A stretch of 64,000 nucleotides of DNA from Pseudomonas sp. ACN8 (GTDB taxonomy: Bacteria > Pseudomonadota > Gammaproteobacteria > Pseudomonadales > Pseudomonadaceae). The notes under the pieces were generated by a model, which ran no database searches, was not told where the DNA came from, and saw nothing but the letters and a program-made list of their open reading frames with translations. Position numbers and translations under genes: made by a program. The stretch is from assembly GCF_002303925.1 (NCBI RefSeq), contig NZ_MRCS01000039.1:1-64000 (forward strand). The letters are read 5' to 3'. Positions 43,984 through 52,168 of the stretch are shown here, piece after piece (within the stretch, counting starts at the first letter, position 1; the number at the start of each line of letters is the position of its first letter).

Positions 43984-44163
43984 GTGAATAGCCGATTTTT
44001 GATAAGCCAACTCGTTGCGGACGGCTGGTATCTGGTACGAATCAGAGGTAGCCATCATCACTTCAAGCACCCGACCAAACCGGGGCTAGTGACAGTCCCT
44101 CACCCGAAGAAAGATCTGCTCAAGAAAACGGCCATCAGTATTTTGCAACAGGCGCTGCTCTAA
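43984..44163 (+). CDS. hicA: Type II toxin HicA
   Basis: The 59-residue gene starts with GTG at 43984 behind GGGAGGT and ends at TAA 44161-44163. The sequence VNSRFLISQLVADGWYLVRI, then GSHHHFKHPTKPG and VPHPKKDL, is a clear HicA/YcfA double-stranded RNA-binding fold, with the catalytic histidine in GSHHHF. HicA cleaves mRNA independently of ribosomes. It is 31 bases upstream of hicB. Confidence 0.93.
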   Translation: MNSRFLISQLVADGWYLVRIRGSHHHFKHPTKPGLVTVPHPKKDLLKKTAISILQQALL

Positions 44164-44194
44164 GGAGCCCGATGCGCTAGGTCCGTGGAGGACA

Positions 44195-44608
44195 ATGAAC
44201 ATGCTGTACCCAATTGCAATTTCAATGGGCGACGACCAACACGCCTGGGGTGTGGAAGTCCCCGACATTCCGGGCTGCTTTTCCGCTGGGGAAGACCTGG
44301 ATGACGCGATGGCCATGGCGCGGGAAGCCATTGAAGGCCACTTCGAGATTCTGGCCGAAGACGGTTCGCCAATTCCCCCCGCCAATAAAGTGACCTTACA
44401 TGCTGCCAACCCAAAGTATGCGGGGTGTGCGTGGGCGCTGGTGGACATCGACGTAACCAAATATCTGGGCAAGGCCCAGAAGCTGAACATCACGTTGCCT
44501 GGCTACCTCCTCAACCGGATTGATGAGTACGTACTGCATCACCCGGAAGAGAAAAGCCGTTCGGGTTTTCTGGCCTCGGCGGCACTCAAGGTCTTGCAAC
44601 AGAGCTGA
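44195..44608 (+). CDS. hicB: Type II antitoxin HicB
   Basis: The 137-residue protein has the HicB partial RNase-H-like domain at the N-terminus (DDQHAWGVEVPDIPGCFSAGEDLDDAM in part) and a C-terminal ribbon-helix-helix (ITLPGYLLNRIDEYVLHHPE region), so it can bind HicA and its own promoter. Two ATGs lie close together, 44195 and 44201; GGAGGA at 44187 has better spacing for the second. It is followed by a terminator. Confidence 0.93.
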   Translation: MNMLYPIAISMGDDQHAWGVEVPDIPGCFSAGEDLDDAMAMAREAIEGHFEILAEDGSPIPPANKVTLHAANPKYAGCAWALVDIDVTKYLGKAQKLNITLPGYLLNRIDEYVLHHPEEKSRSGFLASAALKVLQQS

Positions 44609-44630
44609 AAACCTTGCTTTCGACATGAAT

Positions 44631-44658
44631 AAACCGGTCCCAAGTGGCCGGTTTTTTT
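44631..44658 (+). terminator. Terminator of hicAB, third copy of the ACCGGT-type hairpin
   Basis: AAACCGGTCCCAAGTGGCCG followed by a T run has the same sequence style as the terminators in repeats A and B, including a shared AAGTGGCCGG loop side with repeat A. Confidence 0.85.
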
Positions 44659-44922
44659 GTGGGCGGGATTTGATAAAGGGCCCGTCGAAGTCAGTGCAAA
44701 GACCCACTTTTAAAGGCCCAACGGAGATCAACGCCAGAAAAAGCAACGTCCTACACGACACTGGGAAATGTCCGTACACTTGCGCATTGCTGTGCCTTTG
44801 TCATGAGACCTATAGTCCGACCACGCCAAAATGGCGTATCGGGTTTGGCGACTCGATGGCAAAGCATAGAAACCTCCGAGCTATCTCGGAGCGTTTCTGA
44901 ACGCACTTGGCTACCTGTTTAT
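44659..44922. other. Region between hicAB and the structured RNA
   Basis: No convincing gene. Two small perfect hairpins are present: ACGCCA-AAA-TGGCGT at 44823-44837 and CTCCGAG-CTAT-CTCGGAG at 44874-44891. The second directly precedes the C4-like RNA and may belong to the same transcript. Confidence 0.4.
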
Positions 44923-45000
44923 GGTGGCTGTGCGTGGGAGACCTTTGGGTCTGCCGGTTTGCCTTGTCCCGGTTCGCCAACCTGCGTACAGCTGCCACCC
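44923..45000 (+). ncRNA. C4-antisense-like structured RNA leader
   Basis: GGTGGCTGTGCG at the left pairs with CGTACAGCTGCCACC at the right to close a domain that contains the hairpin AGACC-TTT-GGGTCT and a second stem with GCCGGTTTGCC and CCGGTTCGCC. This cloverleaf-like shape and the CCAACC...GCTGCCACC end resemble the C4 antisense RNA family of phages and proteobacterial genomes as I remember it. It ends 50 bases before the small gene at 45051 and may control it. Confidence 0.5.
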
Positions 45001-45050
45001 ATTGTTTGGCGACTCTGAGTGGTAGTTCACCTCAATTCAAGGAATCACTC

Positions 45051-45320
45051 ATGAACGAATACATGGCTCTAACCAGCAACGCCGACGACCTCCCCTCCCT
45101 CTACGTCAACACCACCCAACCCCTGCACTCCCTGCTCAGCACCGCCAGCTACAGAATTCGCGCCGTGACGCAGCTTCTTGAAAACCTCGCAATGCGCGGC
45201 GACCTGACCTCTGACTCGGTTGTACTCAGTGACTTCGCATTGCTCTGCTGCGTGCCTTTGCGCGACGGTTGCGATGTGCTGGATGTAATCGCTCGACGCA
45301 TGGATGCAGAGCCGTCCTGA
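45051..45320 (+). CDS. Small DUF3077-like protein
   Basis: The 89-residue protein starts at ATG 45051 with AAGGAA upstream. It is mostly helical, without a signal peptide or membrane segment; the sequence HSLLSTASYRIRAVTQLLENL resembles small Pseudomonas DUF3077 proteins, which are often encoded after structured repeats. Function unknown. I am not certain of the family. Confidence 0.6.
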   Translation: MNEYMALTSNADDLPSLYVNTTQPLHSLLSTASYRIRAVTQLLENLAMRGDLTSDSVVLSDFALLCCVPLRDGCDVLDVIARRMDAEPS

Positions 45321-45400
45321 TGCCCCATGCCCGATCTTCCAGTGCTGGCTTGGTCCGGTACTATGTTCGGGCCTTTTCTTTCCGGGACATGGACTTTCAC

Positions 45401-46129
45401 ATGACTCAAAACATCTACGACGACCCTGAATTCTTCCAGGGCTACAGCCAGATGCCCCGTTCCATCAGCGGCCTCGATGCCGCACCGGAATGGCCTGCAT
45501 TGAAGACCATGCTGCCGCCAATGCGGGGCCTGAAGGTGGTGGATCTCGGTTGCGGCTACGGCTGGTTTTGTCGCTGGGCCAGCGAGCAAGGCGCTGATAG
45601 CGTGCTCGGTCTGGATGTTTCGGAAAAGATGCTGGAGCAGGCGCGCAAGACCACATCCGCATCAAACATCCGTTATGAGCGCGCCGACCTGGAGCATCTC
45701 GATCTGCCCGCCGCCGGTTTCGATCTGGCCTACAGTTCCCTGGCGCTGCATTACATCAAGGACTTGCCTGGGCTGTTCGCCAGTGTCCACGCAGCGCTCA
45801 AGCCCGGCTCGCATTTCGTGTTTTCCATCGAACACCCGATCTTCATGGCGCCGCGTAACCCTGGCTGGATCATCGATGCCGAGGGCCGCAAGAGTTGGCC
45901 CGTGAATGGTTATCAGCTGGAAGGCGAGCGTGTGACCAACTGGCTCGCGGACGGTGTGATCAAGCAGCATCGCACCATTGGCACGTTGCTCAACACGCTG
46001 ATTGGCGCAGGGTTCAGCATCCGGCACGTCAACGAATGGGGGCCGAGCGATGCCGAGGTGGCGGCGCAACCAGCCCTTGCCGAAGAGCGGGAGCGGCCAA
46101 TGATGATGCTGGTCGGCGTTCAGCGTTGA
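45401..46129 (+). CDS. Class I SAM-dependent methyltransferase
   Basis: The 242-residue protein (start ATG 45401, MTQNIYDDP) has methyltransferase motif I VVDLGCGYGWFCRWA near residues 46-60, motif II acidic residue in LGLDVSEKML and post-motif landmarks DLAYSSLALHYIKDL. Substrate is unknown. An alternative start is ATG 45389. A bidirectional terminator separates it from tam. Confidence 0.9.
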   Translation: MTQNIYDDPEFFQGYSQMPRSISGLDAAPEWPALKTMLPPMRGLKVVDLGCGYGWFCRWASEQGADSVLGLDVSEKMLEQARKTTSASNIRYERADLEHLDLPAAGFDLAYSSLALHYIKDLPGLFASVHAALKPGSHFVFSIEHPIFMAPRNPGWIIDAEGRKSWPVNGYQLEGERVTNWLADGVIKQHRTIGTLLNTLIGAGFSIRHVNEWGPSDAEVAAQPALAEERERPMMMLVGVQR

Positions 46130-46135
46130 TGGATC

Positions 46136-46165
46136 AAAAAGGGACAGATCACGCCGTCCCTTTTT
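46136..46165. terminator. Bidirectional terminator between the methyltransferase gene and tam
   Basis: AAAAAGGGAC and GTCCCTTTTT form a 10-base-pair stem with a 10-base loop between two convergent genes. Confidence 0.9.
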
Positions 46166-46169
46166 CCCG

Positions 46170-46940
46170 TCAGCGGGTCGCGACGATAAACAGTCGCGGA
46201 AACGGCAACAGCACCGAACCATCGGCCAGGGCCGGATACGCCCGCTCAATAGCAGTCTGATATTGGTTCAGATACTGCGCCCGTTCCGCCTCGTCCAGCG
46301 GTTCGAGAAACGGCCGCAGGCCACTACCCTTGAACCACTCCACCACGCCAGACGCACCGCCCGCGAGCGGATGATGGTAAGTGGTGCGCCACACATCGAC
46401 GCGGGTGCAACAGGCTTTGAGTATCGAGTAATAAGCGCTGGCATCGGCCATTTCGGTCCGCAGCCCGGCGGTGCCTGCCAGTTTGCCGACCCATGGGCCA
46501 TCAGCGGCGACTTCGCGCATCAAGCGGTGCGAGTGCTCATTCAGGTTGTCAGGCATCTGGATAGCCAGGCTGCCACTCGGCGCCAGTTTGCTAACCAGCG
46601 AGGGTAGCAACGTCGCGTGATCAGGCACCCACTGCAACACCGCGTTGGCGAAAATCACATCGAACGGGCCACTGTCATTCCAGGTGTCGATGTCGGCGAT
46701 GTCGAACTGCACCTGCGGCAGGCGCTTGCGAGCGGCTTCGATCATGTCGCTGGAACTGTCCAGCCCACACACCTTGGCATTGGCAAAGCGCTCCACCAGC
46801 AACTCGGTGGAGTTGCCGGGCCCACAACCGATATCGATGGCCAAGCGCACGTCCCCGGCGGGGATGGCCGCCAGCAGGTCACGGGCGGGACGGGTGCGTT
46901 CATCTTCAAAAGCGACGTACTGTTTGGCGGACCAACTCAT
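46170..46940 (-). CDS. tam: Trans-aconitate 2-methyltransferase
   Basis: The 256-residue SAM-dependent enzyme esterifies trans-aconitate, detoxifying this aconitase inhibitor. It starts MSWSAKQYVAFEDERTRPA, a very typical Tam beginning, with SAM motif I AIDIGCGPGNST at residues 34-45 and FDVIFANAVLQWVPDH in the middle. The length is standard. AGGAGAAC precedes the start. Confidence 0.95.
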   Translation of the reverse strand: MSWSAKQYVAFEDERTRPARDLLAAIPAGDVRLAIDIGCGPGNSTELLVERFANAKVCGLDSSSDMIEAARKRLPQVQFDIADIDTWNDSGPFDVIFANAVLQWVPDHATLLPSLVSKLAPSGSLAIQMPDNLNEHSHRLMREVAADGPWVGKLAGTAGLRTEMADASAYYSILKACCTRVDVWRTTYHHPLAGGASGVVEWFKGSGLRPFLEPLDEAERAQYLNQYQTAIERAYPALADGSVLLPFPRLFIVATR

Positions 46941-47094
46941 TGTGTTCTCCTGTCGGTACGTTGTCCTCGGGACGCTACGATACCGCGATGAACACCGCTA
47001 AAGGTTTCAGAGAATCACCTTTTCGAACATTTCGAATTTTCATCCCAACGCCACTGTCTGAAAAATCAGGCGCCCCCTCAAAAGGAACTCGGTC

Positions 47095-47505
47095 ATGAAA
47101 TTCGCAAAAATCGCGCAGAAACTCGCCCTCTGGGCCGGTAGCCCCAAGACGTTCATGAGCGCGTTGATCCTGATTTTCCTGTGGGGGTTGAGTGGACCGA
47201 TTTTTCATTTCAACGATACGTGGCAGCTGATCATCAATACCTCGACCACCATCATCACGTTCCTGATGGTGTTCCTGATCCAGAACACGCAGAACCGCGA
47301 CACCGACATCCTGCATTTGAAAGTCGACGAGTTGTTGCGGGTGACCAAGGAGGCGCAAAAGGCCATGCTCGGGCTTGAGGCGTTGGACCTCAAGCAGCTG
47401 GAGGCGCTGCGCAGGCATTACCGCGCCATGGGCGAGAACCAGGTGTTCGACCTCGATGGCCTGAACCCAACGCATAATCCCAAGCCGCATCTGGATCAGT
47501 GCTGA
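47095..47505 (+). CDS. Low-affinity iron permease family protein
   Basis: The 136-residue protein has two membrane segments near residues 22-40 and 48-62 (LIINTSTTIITFLMVFLIQNTQNRD, split) and a C-terminal coiled helix, matching the bacterial low-affinity iron permease family. Transport activity is not well shown for bacterial members. AAGGAA precedes the ATG. Confidence 0.85.
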   Translation: MKFAKIAQKLALWAGSPKTFMSALILIFLWGLSGPIFHFNDTWQLIINTSTTIITFLMVFLIQNTQNRDTDILHLKVDELLRVTKEAQKAMLGLEALDLKQLEALRRHYRAMGENQVFDLDGLNPTHNPKPHLDQC

Positions 47506-47511
47506 TCAGAA

Positions 47512-47543
47512 AAACGGCGCGTGACTGAAGCCCCGCGCCGTTT
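47512..47543. terminator. Terminator between the iron permease gene and the DUF4142 gene
   Basis: AAACGGCGCG and CGCGCCGTTT form a 10-base-pair GC-rich stem with a 12-base loop, between convergent genes; the flanking A and T runs are short. Confidence 0.75.
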
Positions 47544-47560
47544 GTGCTCAAACTTTTCGC

Positions 47561-48064
47561 TTAACTTTTGGCCTGCAACGCCTTGGCCATTTCCAGGTGA
47601 TTTTGCAATTTAGGCAGGGTTTCTTCGGCGAATGCCTTGATTTGCGGTACGTCGGTGGTCTGCGCCTCCTGCTGCAACTGATCGATGGCTTCCTGGGTGG
47701 TCTTCACCTGACTGGCGGTATAGGCCTCGTCGTAGGTCGCCCCATCCATGACTTGTGGCATCAGGGCTTTGGCCTTTTCGACAATTTCTTCGCGGGGGGC
47801 GACCGGTATATCCAGTTGCCTGGCGATTTTCGCCAGGTGCTGGTTCGCCGTGGTGCGGTCGTTGATGACGATAATGGTGTAGTCCTTGACCTCTTTGGAT
47901 TCGGCTTTCTGATGCGCCAAGCGACTCGTTTCAATATCGGCAATACCTTTTGCCGAGGCCTCGTCGATGAATTCGGCAGTCGACTGGGCAAAGACGCCGC
48001 TGGCAAACAGGCCCAGTAACGTGGCAAGACTGGTCTTACATAATCGGGTGGCCATCCGGTTCAT
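47561..48064 (-). CDS. DUF4142 secreted ferritin-like protein
   Basis: The 167-residue precursor starts at ATG 48062-48064 behind GAGGAGG and has a signal peptide (LATLLGLFASGVFAQ). The mature part is all helix with the DUF4142 pattern FIDEASAKGIADIETSRLA, followed by VKDYTIIVINDRTTANQ. These periplasmic proteins are common in stress loci; activity unknown. It follows the KGG-repeat stress gene on the same strand. Confidence 0.88.
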   Translation of the reverse strand: MNRMATRLCKTSLATLLGLFASGVFAQSTAEFIDEASAKGIADIETSRLAHQKAESKEVKDYTIIVINDRTTANQHLAKIARQLDIPVAPREEIVEKAKALMPQVMDGATYDEAYTASQVKTTQEAIDQLQQEAQTTDVPQIKAFAEETLPKLQNHLEMAKALQAKS

Positions 48065-48136
48065 GGTCGCGCCCTCCTCGTTAAATTCAAACGGGAGCTT
48101 TCGCCCCCGCCTCTCAATCAAAACCACCTGCATCCT

Positions 48137-48295
48137 TTAGCGGGATTTCTGACCGCCCTTGCGGCCCATGTCGGGTTTCGCCGGGTCTTTTTCGACGGTC
48201 GTAGTGGTGGTTTTCCCACCCTTGCGACCGGCTTCAGAAGCCTTCGTTCGATCGTTGGCGAAGTTCCCCGAGTTCGAGTTTCTTGAATTAGGCAT
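48137..48295 (-). CDS. Small stress-induced KGG-motif protein (YciG-like)
   Basis: This 52-residue gene starts MPNSRNSNSGNFANDRTKAS and contains two glycine-rich GRKGGK and GRKGGQ motifs, the mark of the KGG/YciG stress protein family; such proteins are small, basic and expressed in stationary phase. It lies upstream of the DUF4142 gene on the minus strand with a 72-base gap. Confidence 0.85.
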   Translation of the reverse strand: MPNSRNSNSGNFANDRTKASEAGRKGGKTTTTTVEKDPAKPDMGRKGGQKSR

Positions 48296-48413
48296 GATTC
48301 TCTTCCTCTTGGTGGTAGTCGCGGCGAGCTGTAGCCCGCATAGAATCTGAATTTGCGCGCCCCAAAAGGTTTAGAAAATTACCTGGCTGCCACGACGAAC
48401 GGTGCGCGGTTTT

Positions 48414-49760
48414 TCAGACCAGTCGCAGGTGATGTTCGCGTTTGGCGCAGTACATCGCCTCGTCGGCATGCCGAAACAATTGCTTCTCTTCAGTACCGTG
48501 ATCGGGGTATCGAGCGACGCCGATACTTGGATGGATGTTCAGGCTGTGCCCGTCCAGCCGCAGAGGCTGGGCCAGGACCTGACGGACTTTCTCGACCACG
48601 ATGTCGGTATCGTCCGCCGCATGAATGCTGTGCAGCAACACCACGAATTCATCGCCGCCGATGCGGGCCACGGTGTCGGTTTCCCGCACGCAACCCTTGA
48701 GTCGGTTGGCCACCGCTTGCAGCAGCATGTCGCCGACCGCGTGGCCATGGGTATCGTTGACTTGCTTGAAGCGGTCGAGGTCGACGTACAACAGCGCCAT
48801 GCGCCCGTCGTCCTCCCGGGCCACTTGCAGTGACGCCTTGAGCCGGTCGCGCAGCAGCTCGCGGTTGGGTAACTGGGTCAGTTGGTCGTACTGGGCCATG
48901 TATTGCAGGCGGGCGTGCAATTGCTTGCGCTCAATGGCGGTCGCGACCTGGGCGCAGACGTATTGCAGCAGTTCTTTGTCCTGCTCGGTGTAGCGCTCGC
49001 CGCCCGGAATGCTTTTGACGATCAACGCGCCGATGGTGCCGTTCTGCGAGTTCAGCGGCACACCCAGCCAACAGGGTGCGTTCTGCCCGGTCGGCAGCAC
49101 TTCGAAGCCAACGGGAGGTGGGTGCTGGTCCGGAGTCAACAGGATCGGCTGCCCCGTGCGGATCACTTCGGCGCACAGGCGCCCGGTCATGGTTCCGGGC
49201 TGCTCGGGCTGTGGCTCATGGTCATCGACGTGATAAGGGAAATTCAACTGCGCGCAGCGCTCGTCGTACAGCGCCACGGAAAAATTCAGTGCCGGCAGCC
49301 ATTCGCCGATGATCATGTGGATGCGTTTGAACAACGCCAGCAGATCCTCTGCCGCATGGGCCGCCTCAGAAATCGCATACAACGCGGCCTGCCGGGATTC
49401 GGCCTGCTTGCGTTCGGTGATGTCGCGAGCCACCGCGATGCGCAACTGATCGTCCTCGGACCAACGTGCCGACCAGAGGATGTGCACCACGCTGCCATCC
49501 TTGCGCAGGTAGCGGTTTTCGAAGTTGAGCTTGGGCTCGCCGCCCATGATTTCCCGAGCGGCGTCGAGGGTGCGCTGGCGATCGCCCGGGTGCACCATGT
49601 CGATCATCGCCTCGCCGATCATCTCTTCGGCGCTGTAGCCGAAAATACGGTCGCACGCCGCGCTGACAAAGACGAAGCGGCCCTGCTTATCCACCGCACA
49701 GACGGCGTCCAGCAACAAATCGATATAGCTCGCCAGCGGCGCGGAATTCCGGTTTTCCAT
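48414..49760 (-). CDS. Soluble PAS-GAF-GGDEF diguanylate cyclase
   Basis: The 448-residue cytoplasmic protein has a PAS domain (residues 8-118, with RYLRKDGSVVHILWSARW and RDITERKQ), a GAF domain (about 130-278) and a GGDEF domain (285-446) with intact GGDEF at 368-372. RETD at 359-362 is an inhibitory I-site. No EAL domain follows. It should form c-di-GMP in response to an internal signal. Confidence 0.93.
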   Translation of the reverse strand: MENRNSAPLASYIDLLLDAVCAVDKQGRFVFVSAACDRIFGYSAEEMIGEAMIDMVHPGDRQRTLDAAREIMGGEPKLNFENRYLRKDGSVVHILWSARWSEDDQLRIAVARDITERKQAESRQAALYAISEAAHAAEDLLALFKRIHMIIGEWLPALNFSVALYDERCAQLNFPYHVDDHEPQPEQPGTMTGRLCAEVIRTGQPILLTPDQHPPPVGFEVLPTGQNAPCWLGVPLNSQNGTIGALIVKSIPGGERYTEQDKELLQYVCAQVATAIERKQLHARLQYMAQYDQLTQLPNRELLRDRLKASLQVAREDDGRMALLYVDLDRFKQVNDTHGHAVGDMLLQAVANRLKGCVRETDTVARIGGDEFVVLLHSIHAADDTDIVVEKVRQVLAQPLRLDGHSLNIHPSIGVARYPDHGTEEKQLFRHADEAMYCAKREHHLRLV

Positions 49761-49839
49761 GGTTCAGCGTGGGTGTCCCGATAATGCAGCGCTCATCAAT
49801 CATCCCTGCCCTGCCAGCCTTGCGTCCTTGTGATCACGT

Positions 49840-50478
49840 TCAAGCCTTGTTCGGCATCAGCCCCGGCAACGCATGTACCAGCGCGTTGATGGCGAAACCG
49901 ATGAACATCACCCCGCACAACCGGGTGATTGCCAGTTCATGACGCTGGTACAGGCTGCGCACCCGCCGCGCACCGACAACGCCAATGAGAATAGCGTAGG
50001 CGAGCAAACCGCCGACGAAACTCAGGGCGATCAGCGCCGGCAGCATCGACCAGTTGAGCAGTTCCGCGCGGCTCGACAGCAGTGCCGTGAACGTCGCCAC
50101 CGCCACCGGATAGGCCTTGGGGTTGGTCAGACCAAACAGAATGCCGTGCCAGAACGGCTGCCGCGCCGGGCCCTGTGGCGCATCAGCGCTGCTGCGACGG
50201 GCGCGCACCGCACGCCAGCCGAGCCAGAACAGGTACAGTCCGCTGAGCACTCCGAGCACGTCGAACGCGGTACTGCCGATCTCCCGCGCACCGACAATCG
50301 CGATCAGCGCCGTGCTGCACCACATCACATCGCCGAGCAAATGCCCGCACAGAAACCCCGCCCCGGCCCGTCGCCCATGGGCCGCGCCAATGCCGAAAAC
50401 CGCCAGCACACCCGGTCCCGGGGTGATGCCGTAGATAAAACCCGAGGCAAGCACGGCCATTAGCAAGGATGGGGTCAT
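49840..50478 (-). CDS. LysE-family amino acid exporter
   Basis: The 212-residue membrane protein has five to six membrane segments and the family start GFIYGITPGPGVLAVFGIG near residues 12-30, with FGLTNPKAYPVAVATF in the middle. LysE/RhtB proteins export amino acids or their derivatives; the substrate is not readable. GGAGT precedes the ATG at 50476-50478. Confidence 0.9.
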   Translation of the reverse strand: MTPSLLMAVLASGFIYGITPGPGVLAVFGIGAAHGRRAGAGFLCGHLLGDVMWCSTALIAIVGAREIGSTAFDVLGVLSGLYLFWLGWRAVRARRSSADAPQGPARQPFWHGILFGLTNPKAYPVAVATFTALLSSRAELLNWSMLPALIALSFVGGLLAYAILIGVVGARRVRSLYQRHELAITRLCGVMFIGFAINALVHALPGLMPNKA

Positions 50479-50565
50479 GGGGAGTCCTTTTGAACTGCCT
50501 GGTGAATGGTGGCCAGTCTATATCAGGTCTTCAGCTGTCGACTGCCTGATCGCGACAGAAATTCT

Positions 50566-51474
50566 TCAGCGGTGGGTCCCCTGCACGATCCGTTCATTCA
50601 ACCAGTTCAACGCCTGATCTCCGCCCCGACGCTTGTGCCAGACCAGCACAAAGGTGAACGACGGGATGTGAAATGGCGGCGGGACGACAATCAGTGATTG
50701 CTCATCGATATCGCGCAAGCCTCGCGACGCGACAGTGAGGATCAGGTCGGTTCCACTGATGAATTCCGGGGCGACGCGCCAGTGCGGCAGGCTGACAGCC
50801 ACACGACGACGTTCGCGCAATGCAGTCAGGGCGCGCTCGATTTCCGGGGTGCCGCTGCCGCGCATCTCCAGCAGGACGTGAGGTCGTGCCAGGTAGGTGG
50901 GCAGGTCGAGCACACCATCGGCGGGCAGGCTGTCGCCGTCCACCAGGCAGGCATAGTGCTCTTCGAACAGCGGAGTGCTGCGCAATTCATTGGGCATTTC
51001 CGGGAATACACCGGCGGCGACATCAATGTCACCGTTGAGCACCCCTTCGAGCATGCTTTCGCGGCTGCCATGGCTGATTTGCAGGTCGATGCCCGGCGCT
51101 TCACGGCGCAAGGTCCGGATCAGTCCCGGCAGGACAATGGCTGCGCCGTAGTCGGACATCGCCAGGCGAAAGGTCCGCTGGGTGGTCGCAGGATCGAAGG
51201 CGTTCGGCGCCAGCAGCGCTTGCACCTGGGCCAGGGCTTCGGCCAGCGGCGCCACCAGCTCCAGCGCTCGCGGAGTTGGTACAAGGCCGGCACCAGCGCG
51301 CACCAGCAGCGGATCGCCAAGCAGGTCACGCAACCGCGCCAGCGCATGACTAACCGCTGGCTGACTCAAGTGCAGACGCTCGGCCGCCCGGGTCACGTGT
51401 TGCTCGCTGAGCAAAGCGTCGAGGATCACCAGCAAGTTGAGGTCGATACGTCGAAGATCATTCATCTGCTGCAT
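50566..51474 (-). CDS. LysR-family transcriptional regulator
   Basis: The 302-residue protein has an N-terminal winged helix (residues 8-65; ALLSEQHVTRAAERLHLSQP) and a periplasmic-binding-type effector domain (about 95-300). The start may be ATG 51474 or the in-frame ATG at 51465. It is divergent from the DMT gene at 51552, so it probably regulates that transporter; the effector is unknown. Confidence 0.92.
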   Translation of the reverse strand: MQQMNDLRRIDLNLLVILDALLSEQHVTRAAERLHLSQPAVSHALARLRDLLGDPLLVRAGAGLVPTPRALELVAPLAEALAQVQALLAPNAFDPATTQRTFRLAMSDYGAAIVLPGLIRTLRREAPGIDLQISHGSRESMLEGVLNGDIDVAAGVFPEMPNELRSTPLFEEHYACLVDGDSLPADGVLDLPTYLARPHVLLEMRGSGTPEIERALTALRERRRVAVSLPHWRVAPEFISGTDLILTVASRGLRDIDEQSLIVVPPPFHIPSFTFVLVWHKRRGGDQALNWLNERIVQGTHR

Positions 51475-51551
51475 GTTCTGGATAACAAAACGGAATTTAA
51501 ATCTGCGCGACGAATACCCTAGAGTCCAGCAAAACCTGTTGGAGATCGATC

Positions 51552-52037
51552 ATGAGTACGTTGCATTGGGCCGGTCTGATAGGGCTGGCGATGATCGCCG
51601 GGGCGGTGGTGCCGTTTCAAAGCGCAATCAACGTCAACCTCGGGCGCGGGTTGGGCCATCCGTTGTGGGCAACACTGGCATCGTTGGTGGTGAGCGTTCT
51701 GGTGTTGTTGCCGATCATGCTGGCGCTGCGTTTACCCCTGCCCTCGCTGGCGTTTATCAGCAAGGCATCACTGTGGATGTGGACCGGTGGCGCATTTGGG
51801 GTGTGTTTTATTTCGCTGGCGCTGGTGCTACTGCCCAAGCTGGGGGCTTCGGGGTTCATGGCATTGGCGTTGGCGGGGCAAGTGGTGGCTTCACTGTTAC
51901 TTGACCACTTTGGCTGGTTCGGGTTGGCGGAGCGGCAGGTGACATTGCCCAAGGTGTTCGGGGCGGTGTTGTTGATTGCAGGGGTGGTGTTGATTCAATT
52001 CGGTGCCACACCGAGCAAAACTTTGGTGACGGGGTAA
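51552..52037 (+). CDS. DMT-family transporter, YdcZ type
   Basis: The 161-residue protein has about five membrane segments and is of the short DUF606/YdcZ type (GAVVPFQSAINVNLGRGLGHP; LALAGQVVASLLLDHFGWFG). Such half-size DMT proteins probably act as dimers. Divergent from the LysR gene with a 77-base promoter gap. GGAGA lies upstream of the ATG. Confidence 0.87.
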   Translation: MSTLHWAGLIGLAMIAGAVVPFQSAINVNLGRGLGHPLWATLASLVVSVLVLLPIMLALRLPLPSLAFISKASLWMWTGGAFGVCFISLALVLLPKLGASGFMALALAGQVVASLLLDHFGWFGLAERQVTLPKVFGAVLLIAGVVLIQFGATPSKTLVTG

Positions 52038-52168
52038 GGCGACAGTGCTGTGGTGCTCGCGATGGCGTCAGCGTTGTCACCACAGACTTCAGACCATTGA
52101 TCACAGCCTTCGCCAGCCCCGGCACGGATGCGTGGTCCGTGCAGGGACCGGCGTAGCCTGCGAACCGT

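Noticed and set aside
52038..52168. Degenerate REP after the YdcZ-type transporter gene
   Set aside because: Only a short GCTCGCGATGGCGTCAGC segment fits, and no inverted partner is convincing.
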